From Bactericera cockerelli (Eukaryota; Arthropoda; Insecta; Hemiptera; Triozidae), in the NCBI GenBank assembly GCA_024516035.1, contig CM044959.1:32550118-32614117 (forward strand): a stretch of DNA of 64,000 bases, in the 5' to 3' direction. Both the position numbers and the translations under genes were made by a program. Shown here one piece after another: positions 10,039 through 23,600 of the stretch (positions are counted from its first letter, which is position 1; each line of letters starts with the position of its first letter). Under the pieces are notes generated by a model, which had not been told where the DNA came from, did no database searches, and worked only from the letters and a program-made list of their open reading frames with translations.

Positions 10039-11532
10039 ATATTCTAACGGGACCTTCTAATTATCAGTCAATTCGACTTTACTTAAACCTACGTTATTAT
10101 CAAAAATGACATGATAATTTCTGATACAAAGAACAAAGATAGAAACTACGTACTTGTAAGAAAAATCTATCTGTAATCGGTTGGACTGTGTGTGGAGGCT
10201 CTGTTATGCTGCATGGATTTCCACCAAGGATCTGTAGGGATTTGAATTATTTCCTCTGCTTGAAAGGATTACGCTTTTCAACAAAAGCTGACTAGAAAGT
10301 TTGTTGAAACTGTCTGCCTCAATGACAACTCTGAGGCGTGAAGTAATGATGCATTCAACCTGACAGTGGGAACTATTATTATTATTAACATATGGAAAGT
10401 AACATTAGATGCTGAACATTGAATATTGTCGTCTGATTGGTGACTGTTTTGTGTCGCAAGCGGATTAATGGTAAAAAAGTGTTCAGTACTAATAAAAATT
10501 GAAAGTCGAATATAACAGATCACGACGGTCCTTTGAAAGCAACGTCAAGCATGGAGGAAATATGGATTGTCCTTGTACCAGTTCTTTATTTGTGACAAAT
10601 ATTTCCTTGGGGATTTTTTCGTATGAAACCCCTCATCACAATTTGACCATACATGACAAATATATGACACATGAATTTAATTCCTTCAGTTCATATACTT
10701 CAAGAAGGGAACTGGAGGAAGGAAAAGTACACTCTATGCGGGCACAATGTCTTATTTATATTGCAAGAGAAACACAATATTTCCGATTTCTAATATTAGA
10801 AATTCATGGAAGTAACACGCTGACCACAGATACATTTTGCCATTTCATATTCAAGTGACGTTAAATCATGTGTTGTCTTAATTCTTAAATTCTATGCCTT
10901 GGAGGTTAATATTTCATTTAAAAAATATCGTTTTCAGATTGGCTCGTTTATAAAAACAGAAAAAAAAACATTTTTTTTCGTTTTTATACAATAAAAAACA
11001 TGAAAGTCATTGTTATGAAACCTGTCGTTTCTAGACTCAAAGCAAATTTTGCCTTTGGATTTTGAACTAACTTATTTCAAGTATATGCTTGTAAAGTTTC
11101 TTGTGTTCTTTCCGAATAAATTAGACCGGTACGCCGCCGCCCCGGTAGGGACTTCTAGATAAACTTTAAGTCAACCAAAGTAAAGACTCTCGGATACTAG
11201 TTTTTATGGCTAGGGGACCATAAAAAAGTTATAATACACAAGCATGTTGGCTAAGGGATTATACTCAGGAGTTCAACAGCACCATACCCACAGTCGTCTA
11301 GTCGTAGGATTTAGAAAGGTATCATTTCATAAATAAATTCTTTTACCTTTCAGGTAATGGAATTTAGAAAGTAAAAAACTTGTAAAATAAAATATTAGCT
11401 GTGATCGATCTCATATAACTTATCAGAGAGTCGGATAAGAAATGCTGTCTGGTAAGAAGGGTTGGGTGGAAGAGATTGCCACAGGCAATAACCCCGCCCT
11501 TTAGGTAGGACATTATTTTTATTTTCTTTTTT
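10039..11532. other. No recognised gene
   Basis: A/T-rich. It includes one copy of the dispersed palindrome (10779-10813) and a 119-codon plus-strand frame (10499-10858) that runs into that repeat and shows no recognisable domain. Confidence 0.5.
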
Positions 11533-12162
11533 ACTTTCCTTATCTTATAATAAGGAAAGTATTGTATTCGTCGAAAATTTGACCTACCCAGTTTTTCACA
11601 TTTCTGGACGAATCATGGCCTCAGGATACCAAAAAAGTTGTTTTCAGCCATTGGTCCGTGCGTCTGTCTGTCTGTCTGTGTGTGTGTGAACAGGATATCT
11701 CAAGAACGGTAATAGCTAGAGACTTGAAATTTGGTACACAAATTAATTTTATACACCAGACGAACCACGAAACTTTTGGTTGAAATCGGCCGCATTCTGC
11801 GGCCACAGGGCCGCAAATGCTAGCCGCAAGCGCCGCTTCTTTAAATTGGTTAAAGATACAAATTTTTTTAGAGAACGACATTTTCTTAGATTAAAAAAAT
11901 AATAGGGGTCTATTCTGATCATTTTTTTGATATCTTGAACTTTTTGGAACTCGGCCCCAATTTACCGGTATTTGGGGGGGACCCGCTTTGACTAACTTTT
12001 TTATTATTCATCCTACATGGGGGTTGTGACATATCAAATTCAATGATTTTGAAGTGCTGATTACGAATTTGGCATTGTTTTTTAGTTATCTGTTATACTT
12101 GAGTCACCAGTGGCGGAATTCGACTCCTTTTTGGGGGATAAGGAAAGTCGTGTTTACACCAG
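11533..12162 (+). mobile_element. Helentron-like non-autonomous element (HINE/DINE type), copy 1
   Basis: The 5' end is a hairpin, ACTTTCCTTATC then TTATAATAAGGAAAGT. The same 12-mer recurs inverted near the 3' end as GATAAGGAAAGT, followed by a small terminal stem-loop GTGTTTACAC and CAG. A GTCT/GT microsatellite block lies at about 11662-11690. Subterminal inverted repeats, an internal microsatellite, a 3' stem-loop and a T-rich target are features of Helentron-derived HINEs such as DINE-1. Copy 2 is at 33257-33906. An 86-codon minus frame inside is repeat-derived. Confidence 0.6.
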
Positions 12163-15149
12163 ATTTTTACTTATTTATTTTGTCATTTGTTTGTTTTTTT
12201 TTCTTCTTAATTTTATACTGTTCTACTTAATTTTATACTTTGTCCTCCTAAGAAAGCTTTAAAAAAAAGGGCAGAAGAAAATGGAAAATAAAATTCAACT
12301 TGCCGATGACGTCCGATGTGCTCGAGTTATTGCATTGCTCATCTGCAGGGATAATTACACAGGACACTAATTGTGTTCATACGAGTGGTATTGCTGCATG
12401 CAAACATTCCGCCCCATGAACATTATCTCACGCTTGAGATGCATCATTAAACATATTGGTGTTTTTACATACTGCACTCCAATTATTTTTTGACCAAGTT
12501 TCCAAACTGTTGATGTAATGAGACTATTTATCCCACCACCGACCTCAGTACTTGGCAGCGGACTCGTTACTTGGTTTGAGTCAGTACCAACAGGGTTTGG
12601 GTGATTGTGACATCGCTTTTGTGATTAACTCAAATATTATAATTACTTAGACCCACTACTGATTTCATGTGAAAGTATAGTCATAGACTGATTTCATAGT
12701 TCGTGAAAGTATAGTCATAGATGAAAAAGCTTTTTTTGACATTGTTGCAGTTGATATATGGTCTCTTTTCACCATTCCAAGGTTTTTTTTTTAGATTTTA
12801 ACAAGGCAATAAGTCAGTCGTTCACGCCGGATTATACGGTTTGATCCTAAGGAGAAAGAAGTTTTACTTCAATCGTTGTTGTAAATACTTTAATAAAGAT
12901 GATCGCTATTTTGAAGCTACTTCTGCAGTTTGAAAATCTAGAAAATTCATAATATATTATGATTTGTACAATATTCTGCGCATTTTCGGGAATATCAATC
13001 TACCTTCTAAACCTCGATGACATTGTTTATTGGACGGAAAATTCATTAGCGAATATTTGGCAAAGTTTCATATTTTATGAGAGTTGTGTTGGTTCACCGC
13101 AAGCCTAATACAATAGAGCAATAGACTAGCAGGATCTCGACCATGTTGATAGATTTTGATACGAGGTTTTAGATAAAATATTTAATAATGTTCACAATTA
13201 TTGCCATCAGAATCATTCTATATTTTAAAGGCTCCGATTGTATATGACAAAAATCTTCGTTTTTAAAAAATGTTTAATTCTGTGTCTAGAAATTAAAAAA
13301 AAAAAAAAAAATACAATATTAGCAATGAACTTTTTTTTCCTGCTTTTTTTCATTTCTTGATCATAATAATGAACTCATTTTAACCGAAGTTAAAATCTTA
13401 AATCTTGAAATGCCTGGGTTAGCTGAATGATTGTGTTCCTTTATTTATAAACTTCTTGGGGTCGACTTCCACTCGCATCGAACATTTCTGTCAAATTAGG
13501 ACTGGAATTGTTCTATCCTCTACTGCTTTTAATTTTAGGATCATATGACTTAAGTCTGTGAGCAATATAATGTCCCTACATGCCGGTCCCGTCTATATCA
13601 CAAGGACCTAGCGGAGACCTAGCCGCCAGGAACGAAGGGAGACACCTATAAAAGTAACCGACTTGGTAGCTCCTCTGAATACACGTAGATAAAATCTCAT
13701 GAAGGTACAGGGCGGACTTAAATTACTAAAATCCTCGAGGGAAGCATTTTTTAAGCTATGAGAATGATAATATAGATATAAGCTTAGTACGAATTATATT
13801 TGTAGTAGTCATAATAAGAGCGATAAAAAAATCCTTTGCCTTTAAGCACCACATTGTACTGTATAACAAAATACTTTTCTGTAAGCTGAATACAGTTCAG
13901 ATACAACACAATCTTGCTCCTGCACTCGGCGATAGAAACGAAATGGCAACCTCTTACATAAAAGTACCTAGGTAACAAAAGTTAATATAATCTGGATTAC
14001 CTCCCAAACACATCCTGTGCCTTCTCAGTCCAAACATTTTCTTAAATGTTCTATTTTATTTTCTTCTAATTCGTTTTTCTTATTTGTTTTAATGTCTGTT
14101 GAATCTGAAAATCTTCCAGCTTCTCCTTGTTTCTGGCAACATAAACAATCCGAAATTAAATCTGTTAAAATATGTTCATTAAAGTTTCTCTTCTCTTGTG
14201 CTTCTTTGCTGAAATTATTTTCAGATTACTATAATCCTTTGTTATTGAGTCTGTTGTATGAAATCTATAACATCATTTTAGTTTGAAAATTTACTAGCTT
14301 CATTTATTTTTCAATGAGTATTAGAGAATTTCACTGCAGAAATTTATCTCATATTGAAGTAAACACTCTTGACTCTTCACTTTAAGAGGAGATGTTTTGT
14401 ATTCTGTGAGGCCCAGGCTTATCATGAAACTTCAAAGTGCTGACGATATGTGCGAGCATTTCTCATCCACTCAAAACTGAACATCAATTTTCCTTCGACG
14501 TACGAACATCTTGTTTTATTTCATTCCTCGCCTACGATCTTTTGAAGTTTCAAGGGTAAAGGATAGGCTTATTATCTCAATCTGTACGAGATTATAATAT
14601 GTTCCTCTAGACTAGACCTAGACATTATTAAATTCCTTTGGAGTCCTTTACCAAGAAGAAGACATCTTACTTTTTACTAGTTACGTATTTTTTCATTAAA
14701 CTGTCATGTTTTAAATTATGCATATTTCCACATTATTCCTCGTTAGTTAAACAGACGTGACAGTTTGCATTACATTCTTCTGCATTTGTGTTTACTTAGC
14801 AATAAGTTTTACGCTTGAATATGCAATTTTTTTCCCATCCGTCTTCCTTCTCTCTCTAAGTCTTATTTTTCCTCTCTATATACTATATGATGTATTCCCA
14901 TTTGCTGTGCTCAGTGGTAAAATAGTCTTCATTAATGCACCCTCATGACGTAGTTTTTAATCCCTGACTATGAAGAATTCCATTATACCTTGGGCGAGGA
15001 TTAAAAGGTACGCATTGTAGATGTGTTGAGGTGTTACAGACCTAGGGCAGAATGTGTAGGAATTGAAGTTTTTCTCAATATTCACTATATGTACAAAAAA
15101 ATTAGGTTATATCAATAGATAAGATAACATTATAACTTACTAATGTTAT
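12163..15149. other. No recognised gene or complete repeat
   Basis: A/T-rich DNA with A-tracts (about 13297-13313) and short reading frames under 90 codons. Somewhat more GC-rich text occurs at 13565-13700 without a convincing exon. I see nothing I can name. Confidence 0.4.
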
Positions 15150-15285
15150 AATGTTCATAGTAATCACAAGAGTGATGTCACAATTACTCAAACCAGCCTT
15201 ACTTGAAATCATCATGCTTGGGACTGGAACCAGCGACCTCCAGCTTCAAGTTACAAGTTTGCTACGACCGAGTATTGTATGTTCA
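15150..15285 (-). repeat. SINE family D, diverged copy
   Basis: The plus-strand text GTGATGTCACAATTACTCAAA through GCGACCTCCAGCTTCAAGTT is the reverse complement of the family D body and head. The B box is degenerate (CGCTGGTTCCAGTC on the minus strand). Confidence 0.6.
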
Positions 15286-18200
15286 ATGTCTTGTAACATT
15301 AGACATTACTCGTATCAAATTATCTACGTTAGAATTTCTGAAATTGACTTGAAAAAAAAAAAAAAAACCAAAATATACGGTTATAATCACAATCTGAAAC
15401 CATCCTCTTACATTTTCTGCTGTAGTTAGGAAAATTCCTGACGGAGGAACTTTCATCAGAATTACATTGTAAACAATTATAATATAACGTGTTATTATCT
15501 TTATTCACACATCAAATACAAATACATGGTACCCACCAATATCAATATTCTATTGTATTGAATGAATTGAATCTATTGCCAATTGAAAAAAATAAAGATT
15601 TAATTATTCTCAATTTAATTATTCTGTACGCAAAGAAATTGAACAATCTCATTTGAAAAGATAGAAAGATGTAGAACAAATCAGAAGAAAACACCAAACT
15701 TTTTGCTGACTCTGACACATCTGTGTGACATTTTCTTTTCTCCAAAATAAATTGCAGCATTGTCTGTTTTTCAACAAAAGACGGGCTAATTAGAACTTTT
15801 GTTTCTGCCCAAGAATACCAAATTAGGGGAGTTTGAAAAGAAAGGTTTTTATTTTGTCACCTAAATTGGAGGCAACACAAGACATCTAGTGGCTGCCTGG
15901 CTGACATAGGCTCTGGTAATATGCCTCGGGGCTTCATTGAAAAACGAGAGCACCATTAATCTATCTCTCAGTTCGCGATATTTTTCCTCATTTCTCGGTT
16001 TACATGGAAATGGATTTATTTTGGGAACACCACCACAGTCTGTTATTTAATATAGTAATTTTATTTAATGAATAAAAGCCTTTATAGATGGAGCAGCAGG
16101 GCGAAGTAATTATTATAGTATGTATATTATTTTTCCATTTCAGTAGAGCCATTAGCTACGAATATAGTAAATGAATTTTTTTTATAGGGTTTGTTTAATT
16201 AGCAATATTCAATTTGATTAACGCCTCCATTTTTTTGGTAACTTTATTATTTTTTAATTAGTGCACCGTCTGTACCTAAAATGTGAGTATAGCTTCAATC
16301 TACTTCGCCGCATTTTTCTGACATTCTTTTTTTTCCGTAAGGCGCTTTAACACTGTTATTTCCAGGTCGTTCGCGCCGATTCCTCTGTAAAGTATTCTTT
16401 TCTATCAAATGCTGAAGGTTCAATTCAATGTTAATATTCGGTCAGCCTTGCATCACAACAAAAGCACCATCACCACATCATGTGGACAGTTGTTTATTGA
16501 ATTAAAGTTTGCTATTTTCCGTACAAAAATATCTGCAAATATGATACGTACAGGAATGTACGTAACAGTGATCTGGCCTGTTAATTATGACTTTCATAAA
16601 AAATTATTGATTTTTGGAATTCTTCTTTTCTTCTCCTATATAACTAATTGAAAGCGGTGGTTTCGTTCCAGGAACATTTCTTACTCTCATGATCAGTATC
16701 TTCCTTTCAACTGCACTCTACGAGTATTTCAACTGGGTCATGTGGATAAACAAACAATCTGATTGAGTTATTTGGACAATAGTTGTTCGTTGAAAATGAG
16801 ATTTTGGGATTCTGAGAGTGAGAGTGTTTTCTGGAATGAGACCCTGGTCAAGCTGGTCAAATTTCTACAGGGTGGTCCCGAAACATGGGGACAACAGCTT
16901 ACTGATGATTCATTGGGCCATTTCCAACAAAAAATACCCATACAAAAAGGTCGATCTCCCTTGGTTTCGAAGCATCGGAAATAGTTAACAGCATTCAAAT
17001 TCGGAGTGAAAAGTGATTTAGTTTCAATATGAAGAATAATCTTACATCATTAATCCCCCAGTCCTGTGCACACAATGATACGCTTAGCACGCTCTCCTGT
17101 ATACTTGACAACAAATGAGCTCGCATACATCAGGCTCAAGTAACAGACTGTGCCTACTACAAGGCTTATTTATCACTCTTACATACAGACTCACTCCGTC
17201 ATAATTCGGTGTTTTCTATCATAATCATATCAATCATACTAGGGGAATGTTTCTCAATCCGATACGTAAAATGAGACGTATAAGAGACTGCTTAAAGAAT
17301 ATTTTGAACCCTCTTTTAAATTACTCGCCCATATATTTATACTGTTGTTGGCCTAGTGGGACTCCTTGTGTTGTGCTGACTTGTGCTTGACATTAAAAAT
17401 GAATAATGGAAGGTGCCTTTCGTATTTGGGTTCAGTTAGATCCCTCTCCTGGTCGCAAGGGACATTTTTGTCCCGGTATCAACTCAGAATTTGACAGTAA
17501 AAGTAAATTGAAAGTAAAACTGAGGAACAGTTACAGTTTTAATGTTCCTCTTTATCGGTGTGCGTATGTCTGTGTGTTTGTGTTTTTTCTGATTCAGAGA
17601 AGAAAGAGAGCAAGAAACGATTAAAAAGTTCTTGACAACATTGTACCGCTCAACCTCTCAGAAAGAGGATTTTCACAAGAGCACTCCTCTAAAAATTAGT
17701 CAACAAGCAAGAAGAAGAGCACCACATGAAATATGCACCAGCTGAGAATATTGGGGGATAAAGAGAGAAGAGAAATTATGGGTAGTAATTACTCTCTATG
17801 GCTTTCCCGGCTTTTCTCATTATATCTTTCCTTCCATTTTCCCGTTTACAAATTACATACTTTTACATACATATGTGTCTGAATTTTAATGTTTCATAAT
17901 TCAAACTCCTTCTTCGCTTCCATAATTCAAGCCTCTAGCCCTAACTACATTTTCTCCAATCCTACCATGAGGATTTATTATTTTTTTTAAAAATGTCTGC
18001 ATTTTATACCAGTACTGAGGACCTTTCTTACTGTGGAATAATATAATCAATAACCGTTTTCTCGTACTTTTTTAAATGCTCTTTCGTACAGTACTTAAAT
18101 CAAAATCAAACGGTAGATGCTTTATGGACGTTGGATAATTTTCTCTGGTAGTTTGGTCTAATATTGGTTTCAAGATGTAATAATATTGCGTTCTTTACTG

Positions 18201-18379
18201 TAGTAGGTAATGAGATAGTGATAATAGCTTCCATTTCTGTGTGCCCCTGTTAGTATAATAATTACGAATAAATTGTTGTTTTCTTTTCTTCCCCTTACTT
18301 ACATGAGCTTACATGACCGTGTTGAAATTAAAAAAAACTTTTCTCATAGAAAATAAATTTTGGCAAATTACACACTACA

Positions 18380-18424
<45 letters not shown>

Positions 18425-18783
18425 ACTACATGTAAGTAGATTGTAGATTAAATATTAATTTTTGATCGGAGCTTTTCAACACTTTTAGCATTTAAAGTGC
18501 TGTAACAAGACTCTTAGTGAAAATAGCTCCTAATGTATAAAATATCCTACGTAAAATTGTCCGACCAGTGACTGAGATTAAAATCATAATGCTCGGCTTT
18601 CGTTTTTAAGGGCTTCCGCTCAGTGTTAGGTAGTTCCGAAATAGACCAAAAATATTATGTTGACTTTCAACCCGTGTGCAATGTACGTACGTACGTGTAG
18701 TATCGTAGAACGTAGAACACACTATTTTAAATTCTAACTTTACGAGCTTAGTAGTCGTATAGAGTTATTGAATCCTTCCAACT
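15286..18783. other. No recognised gene; short element fragment and an A39 insertion
   Basis: Around 16868-16884 a TACAGGGTGGTCCCGAAAC-like terminus resembles the ends of the 57583-59243 foldback family. The two antisense frames over 16763-16998 are fragments of that repeat. An uninterrupted A39 tract at 18385-18423 is flanked by ACACTACAT on both sides (18372-18380 and 18423-18431), which looks like a target duplication around a tail-only retroposition. The remainder shows nothing I recognise. Confidence 0.5.
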
Positions 18784-18915
18784 CACCTCAGTAGCTTGAT
18801 CGAAATGATGGTGGACTTGTAACCTGGAGGTTGATGGTTCAAGTCTAATGTATGGTTAAAAATTAAGAGTTTTAGTAATTGTTACACCACGGTTGTGATT
18901 ATCACAAAAATGATA
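18784..18915 (+). repeat. SINE family D, copy with altered tail
   Basis: CACCTCAGTAGCTTGATCGA, AACCTGGAGGTTGATGG and the B box GGTTCAAGTC match family D. The 3' half is rearranged but ends in AAAATGATAACTTAA. Confidence 0.65.
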
Positions 18916-19463
18916 ACTTAATTTGGAAAATAAAAACCTTCTAAAGGTTTGAAAATGCTCCAATTGAATACCTACAGTTGATCTAAATTTACTTACTGTC
19001 TGTAGTTTGTCGTGAGTTTTGTGATTGATTCAGGGCGGAATTAATAGACGTTTTTGTAATAACTCTGTGGCGCTAAATCACGGATTGCGTACTGTGTAAA
19101 ATAGGGAATACCGAAACTTAGAAATAACTTGTCATGTAGAATTTGGCTATTCATTTCGCCCTCAATCTTAAAATAATATTAGCTTCTAATATCTAATATT
19201 AAATTATTTAATATTAGATATCACAGATGTCTAATATTAAATAAATAAGCCTATAGACATTTGAAATACATTATTCCCATGTTATTTTCGACTGAGACGA
19301 TGTTAAGGCACAATATTTTGCCTCAATGAAATCCCACCTTAACCTGATGAAGTGAAGAGCCTTTTAGGTGACAGACTCGCACGATATTTTCATCTTGCCT
19401 GACGAAATTCACCTCACGGCTTATGAATTCATAGCACCCCTTTCCTCTTAATAATGTATTAGC

Positions 19464-19735
19464 ACTCGACTAGCACAGTGGTAAGATATTCGTTTGTCGT
19501 GCGGATTGTCCTGAGTTTGAAGCCTAGATCCGTCAAGAAATTAAATTTCAAATTTGGTTACAGTTGTTTGTATGGGATCTTCTTGTGCGCTCGTGTTGAC
19601 CTAGCACCTGAATGTTTTGTTTCATTTCTCGCCCATCAAAGGGGAGGCTTACTACGGAGTAAGCAAGCTACAGCACATACCACAAGCGTCTACAATAGCT
19701 GCTGTTTCAGAGATACGAAATAAAAAATGCTGTGA
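19464..19735 (+). repeat. tRNA-derived SINE, family C
   Basis: The head GACTAGCACAGTGGTAAGAT has an A-box-like core, and a degraded B box (GAGTTTGAAGCC) follows. The body has TTCTCGCCCATCAAAGGGGA through GAGATACGAAATAAAAAATG. It matches, in the same order, the minus-strand copy at 54540-54790. Two overlapping reading frames across it are not genes. Confidence 0.65.
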
Positions 19736-19848
19736 AACTCTCATCTTTAAATTTTTTATCAAAAATCATAAACAGCCCTTTCCTTTTAGTAATGTAAACG
19801 TAAGCCCTAAAATATTTAAGCTTCTATGTATTTAAGCTTACAATGTAT

Positions 19849-20218
19849 TTACATATGTTTACATTTACTAACACATACAGTTTAACAGTTTAGACAACCA
19901 AAGTTTACTGTACTTCTCTTTGCCGAAAATATTTACTCGTACATATTGTGAAAAAAAGGCTTTTGTCGAAATATTCAGTCATATCTGTAAAAAGTATCAA
20001 AGTATGTTTGTATCTGTAAAAAGAAGAAAAAAAAATCTTATATTTAATAATGTTTGTTTCTTGTAAATTTCTCATGTACCGTAAAATATTGTATATTTTA
20101 GCCTTTTTTTCACAATATGTACGAGTAAATATTTTCGGCAAAGAGAAGTACAGTAAACTTAGGTTGTCTAAACTGTTAAACTGTATGTGTTAGTAAATAT
20201 AAACATAATATATGTAAA
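19849..20218. repeat. Hairpin element of about 370 bp within a dispersed tail repeat
   Basis: Arms of about 115 bp (19849-19963 and 20101-20218) are nearly perfect reverse complements, for example AAATATTTACTCGTACATAT and its mirror. The spacer of about 137 bp (GTTTCTTGTAAATTTCTCAT, GTAAAATATTGTATATT) and the segment after the element (GTAAAATATTGTATATTAGG, AACGGTATTTATTATTATT) belong to a repeat tail also present at 25503-25585. The phrase GTAAAATATTGTATATT thus occurs on both sides of the right arm. Confidence 0.65.
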
Positions 20219-20488
20219 ATATTGTATATTAGGTGTAAATATTTTACAACTAACGGTATTTATTATTATTATTTTAAGAAAAAGAACCTATTAAACTTTG
20301 AACCTTGAAGACAAACACATAAATAAGGTGTTTCCTGGCAATGCAAGCAGTTTATTTTCATCTGAGTTTATGTTTAATGAATTATACACATGTCTACGAT
20401 ATCATAACTTTCACTCATTTATTTTTGATCCAATGTTTTCACTGTCTTTTATTCTTCTGAATTTTTTTTTTAATATGAGAGCTAAAAA

Positions 20489-20607
20489 AATAGCTCTCAA
20501 ATAAGCTTTTTTGGTGCGGGAGATGTCTCCACTAACGTATACAACGTTTCACATTGCATAATCCCAATAGTAGTCAGGCGTTCTTAGAAAATGTCTTCTG
20601 GGCTCCC
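20489..20607 (+). repeat. Dispersed repeat, second copy of the 6212-6330 segment
   Basis: TAGCTCTC then AAGCTTTTTTGGTGCGGGAG, GATGTCTCCACTAACG and GTCAGGCGTTCTTAGAAA match the segment at 6212-6330 at roughly 85-90% by eye. I do not recognise the class. Confidence 0.6.
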
Positions 20608-23600
20608 TGAAAGTATGTTTATTTATTTATTTGTATCAAAAAACATTACAGTGAATACATAAAATATATCCTATAATGAAAATACATCGAGCAGCATTAG
20701 CCTAGCCATTATTGTATTTTTTGAAAGGTTTTTTTATGTGAATGCTAGATTAATTTTAATAGTTTAGAAAATTGAAAAAAATTTCGATGTATTTTTTGTA
20801 TTTTTTTCAGAGTCCTTATGGATTTCTGAGAGATAGGAAAGTGTGTTTGTGAGATTCTACGCTTTATTATTTCGATCGGGAAAACCGACCTCAGTTAGTC
20901 GATACATAATGCGGGAGACTCGCAACCGTAACAATGCAAAGATTTAGTACATGATTACTTTACTCATTTAATTAGAAGATTCTAATTCTTCTGGAAAATA
21001 TAATTATTCTAGAGATTATGCATTTTAAAATGAATTATTGAAAAGATGAGAATCTAATCTGTTGGGTACTCATATTTCGAAGACATGAGCCTATGTATAA
21101 TATATATTATTTATTTGTAGTCTAAATACGTATAACCATAATACCCTTGTTTTATAAAATAAGCTTTCATAGTCACATCATTCGTAGCATTTAGGTTCCT
21201 ACTTTAGCTGATGTATAAAAGCTCATGAAAGGGTGCAGTTATGGAAGAGATTATGTACTATAGCTATTAATCAGGTACTATAGGTAGAATACATATATTT
21301 TAGTCCTTATGTATCTTAGTTCCTTGTTTTACTTCCGATAAATTTCTAATATTAGAAATCGGTAGTATTGTGTTTTTTTTTTTTGTAAAAAAAAATAATA
21401 CATTTTTGTTTTATCATTTTCTTAGTTTAATACATTTATTTTTTGAAAAAAATAATAAAGTTTATTTTTCACTATTGCAAAGAGGAAAGATATAAACACG
21501 GAGCTTTTATTATAGTCTTGCTCGCAACTTCATTATAGGATCCTTTGCCTGGGCTTAACGCTTCAATAGGCTGCATTATTAAACCTTTGTGTGGGTGTTT
21601 TCAGTTCTAAGCTTAAGTGTGGTTCAATCCGTATTTGTTAAATGTGTTATAGCTTAATCGTTTGGCTTTTAAAAATGTATGTTTTTATATTAAATTTAAA
21701 AATGTACGTATACAAAAATATGAATGTAGCAAGTTCTATGTGCAAGTATATAAACTTTCATTCGAGGTATTATATTCAAGACTATAGAATTTCAAAAAAA
21801 AAGAAAAAAAAGAAGAAATATCAGAAGAACTTCTAAAAATTAACTAAAGGCGGAAATTAGCTGTAAACACCTGTTAAAATATGCTCTGCTATTCACATGC
21901 ATCTAGTACAACTAACTTTTTCTTGAGACTGAAATTTGTACGACTAAGGTTCAGGCAAATGGAGTGGGACAGTTTCTGTTTTTTTTTTTAACAAAATAAT
22001 AATGACTCACCTACATCTCAATATATAAATGAGAAATATGGACGGGCTTTGTATATGAGATATGTAGAAAAAGAATTAGAACTGGAAAGTGGACCCCAAA
22101 ACTAGGTTTACGCTTTATGCTCGTAAGTGAGTTTTTTAATGGAACCATATGCCTTGGGGTGTTTGCTCTAGTAGGTCGGAGGCAGGGAACATATTATTAT
22201 GTTCATGCCCATTGTTGGCTCCATGCTTTAATTTAAATCTATTGTTTTCTACTTCTATACAATCATGGTATTCTGGAACTTGTTTTGGGCTGCCGTGAAC
22301 CTTAGCGCCACCCTGGGGACAATACAAACACAAGTCCCTATTCAGGAAGTGGAGGTATGGAGCCTCCATGCATGGAGTGCTCTCTATTCACGAATTTACC
22401 AATTTCTACATATTATCAAACTAGCGTGGCTTTGTAAGCCTATGCCCGGGACACCCCTGTAGCAAATATTATTCAATAGAGCACTCACAATGCATGAATA
22501 AATTTTGTGTAGTTCAGGTGATAACGAACACAAGGGAGACACATTAGCAGATGATAAAGTACGCACGAGGAACATATGATGAATAACAGCAGAAACATGA
22601 CTAATGATAACAATGCAGCCTCTTCTATCCTTCCGAGTCTAGACTTTTTTGGTTTCATAGCTTTAATTCTGTTTAAGTTGTCTTGTCAGCTGAATCCTGA
22701 CGAGTCCCACGAGGCTGAAACAGCTGTCCGATGTCTAGAGCTCAGAGAACTGAAATTCTAGTAGCAGGATGGCGTGGTTAGAATATTGTATTTTTGATGA
22801 TATTTGAGCGCGCGATCAGGTCAGTGGCTATACACATGATGAAAAACACATTTCGTTTGTCATCATAGAGGATATGAAACATGCTCATGTGACAGACAAA
22901 GATCTCATTATTTTGTTTCACACAAAGGCCCACGAGAAGATCATTAACAACACTGATCCGCCCCCGTCAACACTCATAAATTTAATTTTATTGATACTGT
23001 GTCTCATGATAATAATAACAAAACATGCTATGCAGATCGAACAAGTTGATTTGAATAAAATGGAAGGGCGGAAAGGAAGGAAGAAAAAGTTCGTTTGTGT
23101 TTGTGTCTTTAAATATAAGTGTGTGTAGGTATGTGTCTGGTATTTTTCCTGGATATCATTAGATCAGCTCTATCCTCTATCTCTATAGAAAAAAGAAAAT
23201 GAAAAATTAGCAGAGGTTTTTTTTTTAATTCTGAACTTGAACACGTGTAAAATTTTCAAATTTGCGTGGGTCTATTTATTTTCTGAATGGAAAAATTTAG
23301 CCTTTGGTATTTTCATATAAAATAATATAACTACCTACCTATCGAAAAAAAACTGTGTATGATAAAGTTATGTATCTATGTATGATACAGTTATGTAGAT
23401 TTAGTTAGAACTTCAAATATACTTTATTTATATTGAAATACATTTATTTTATCCTTGCTATGTGTGTTTGAGACATAATCTAAAAATGGAAATATATAGT
23501 ATCCACTATAGTAAAACATCAATGACAGTATTGTTGTGCAGGTGGCATATTGCAGTTCAGCATTGCATTGAACCTGAGAAATTGCTCTCTAGTAAAATAC

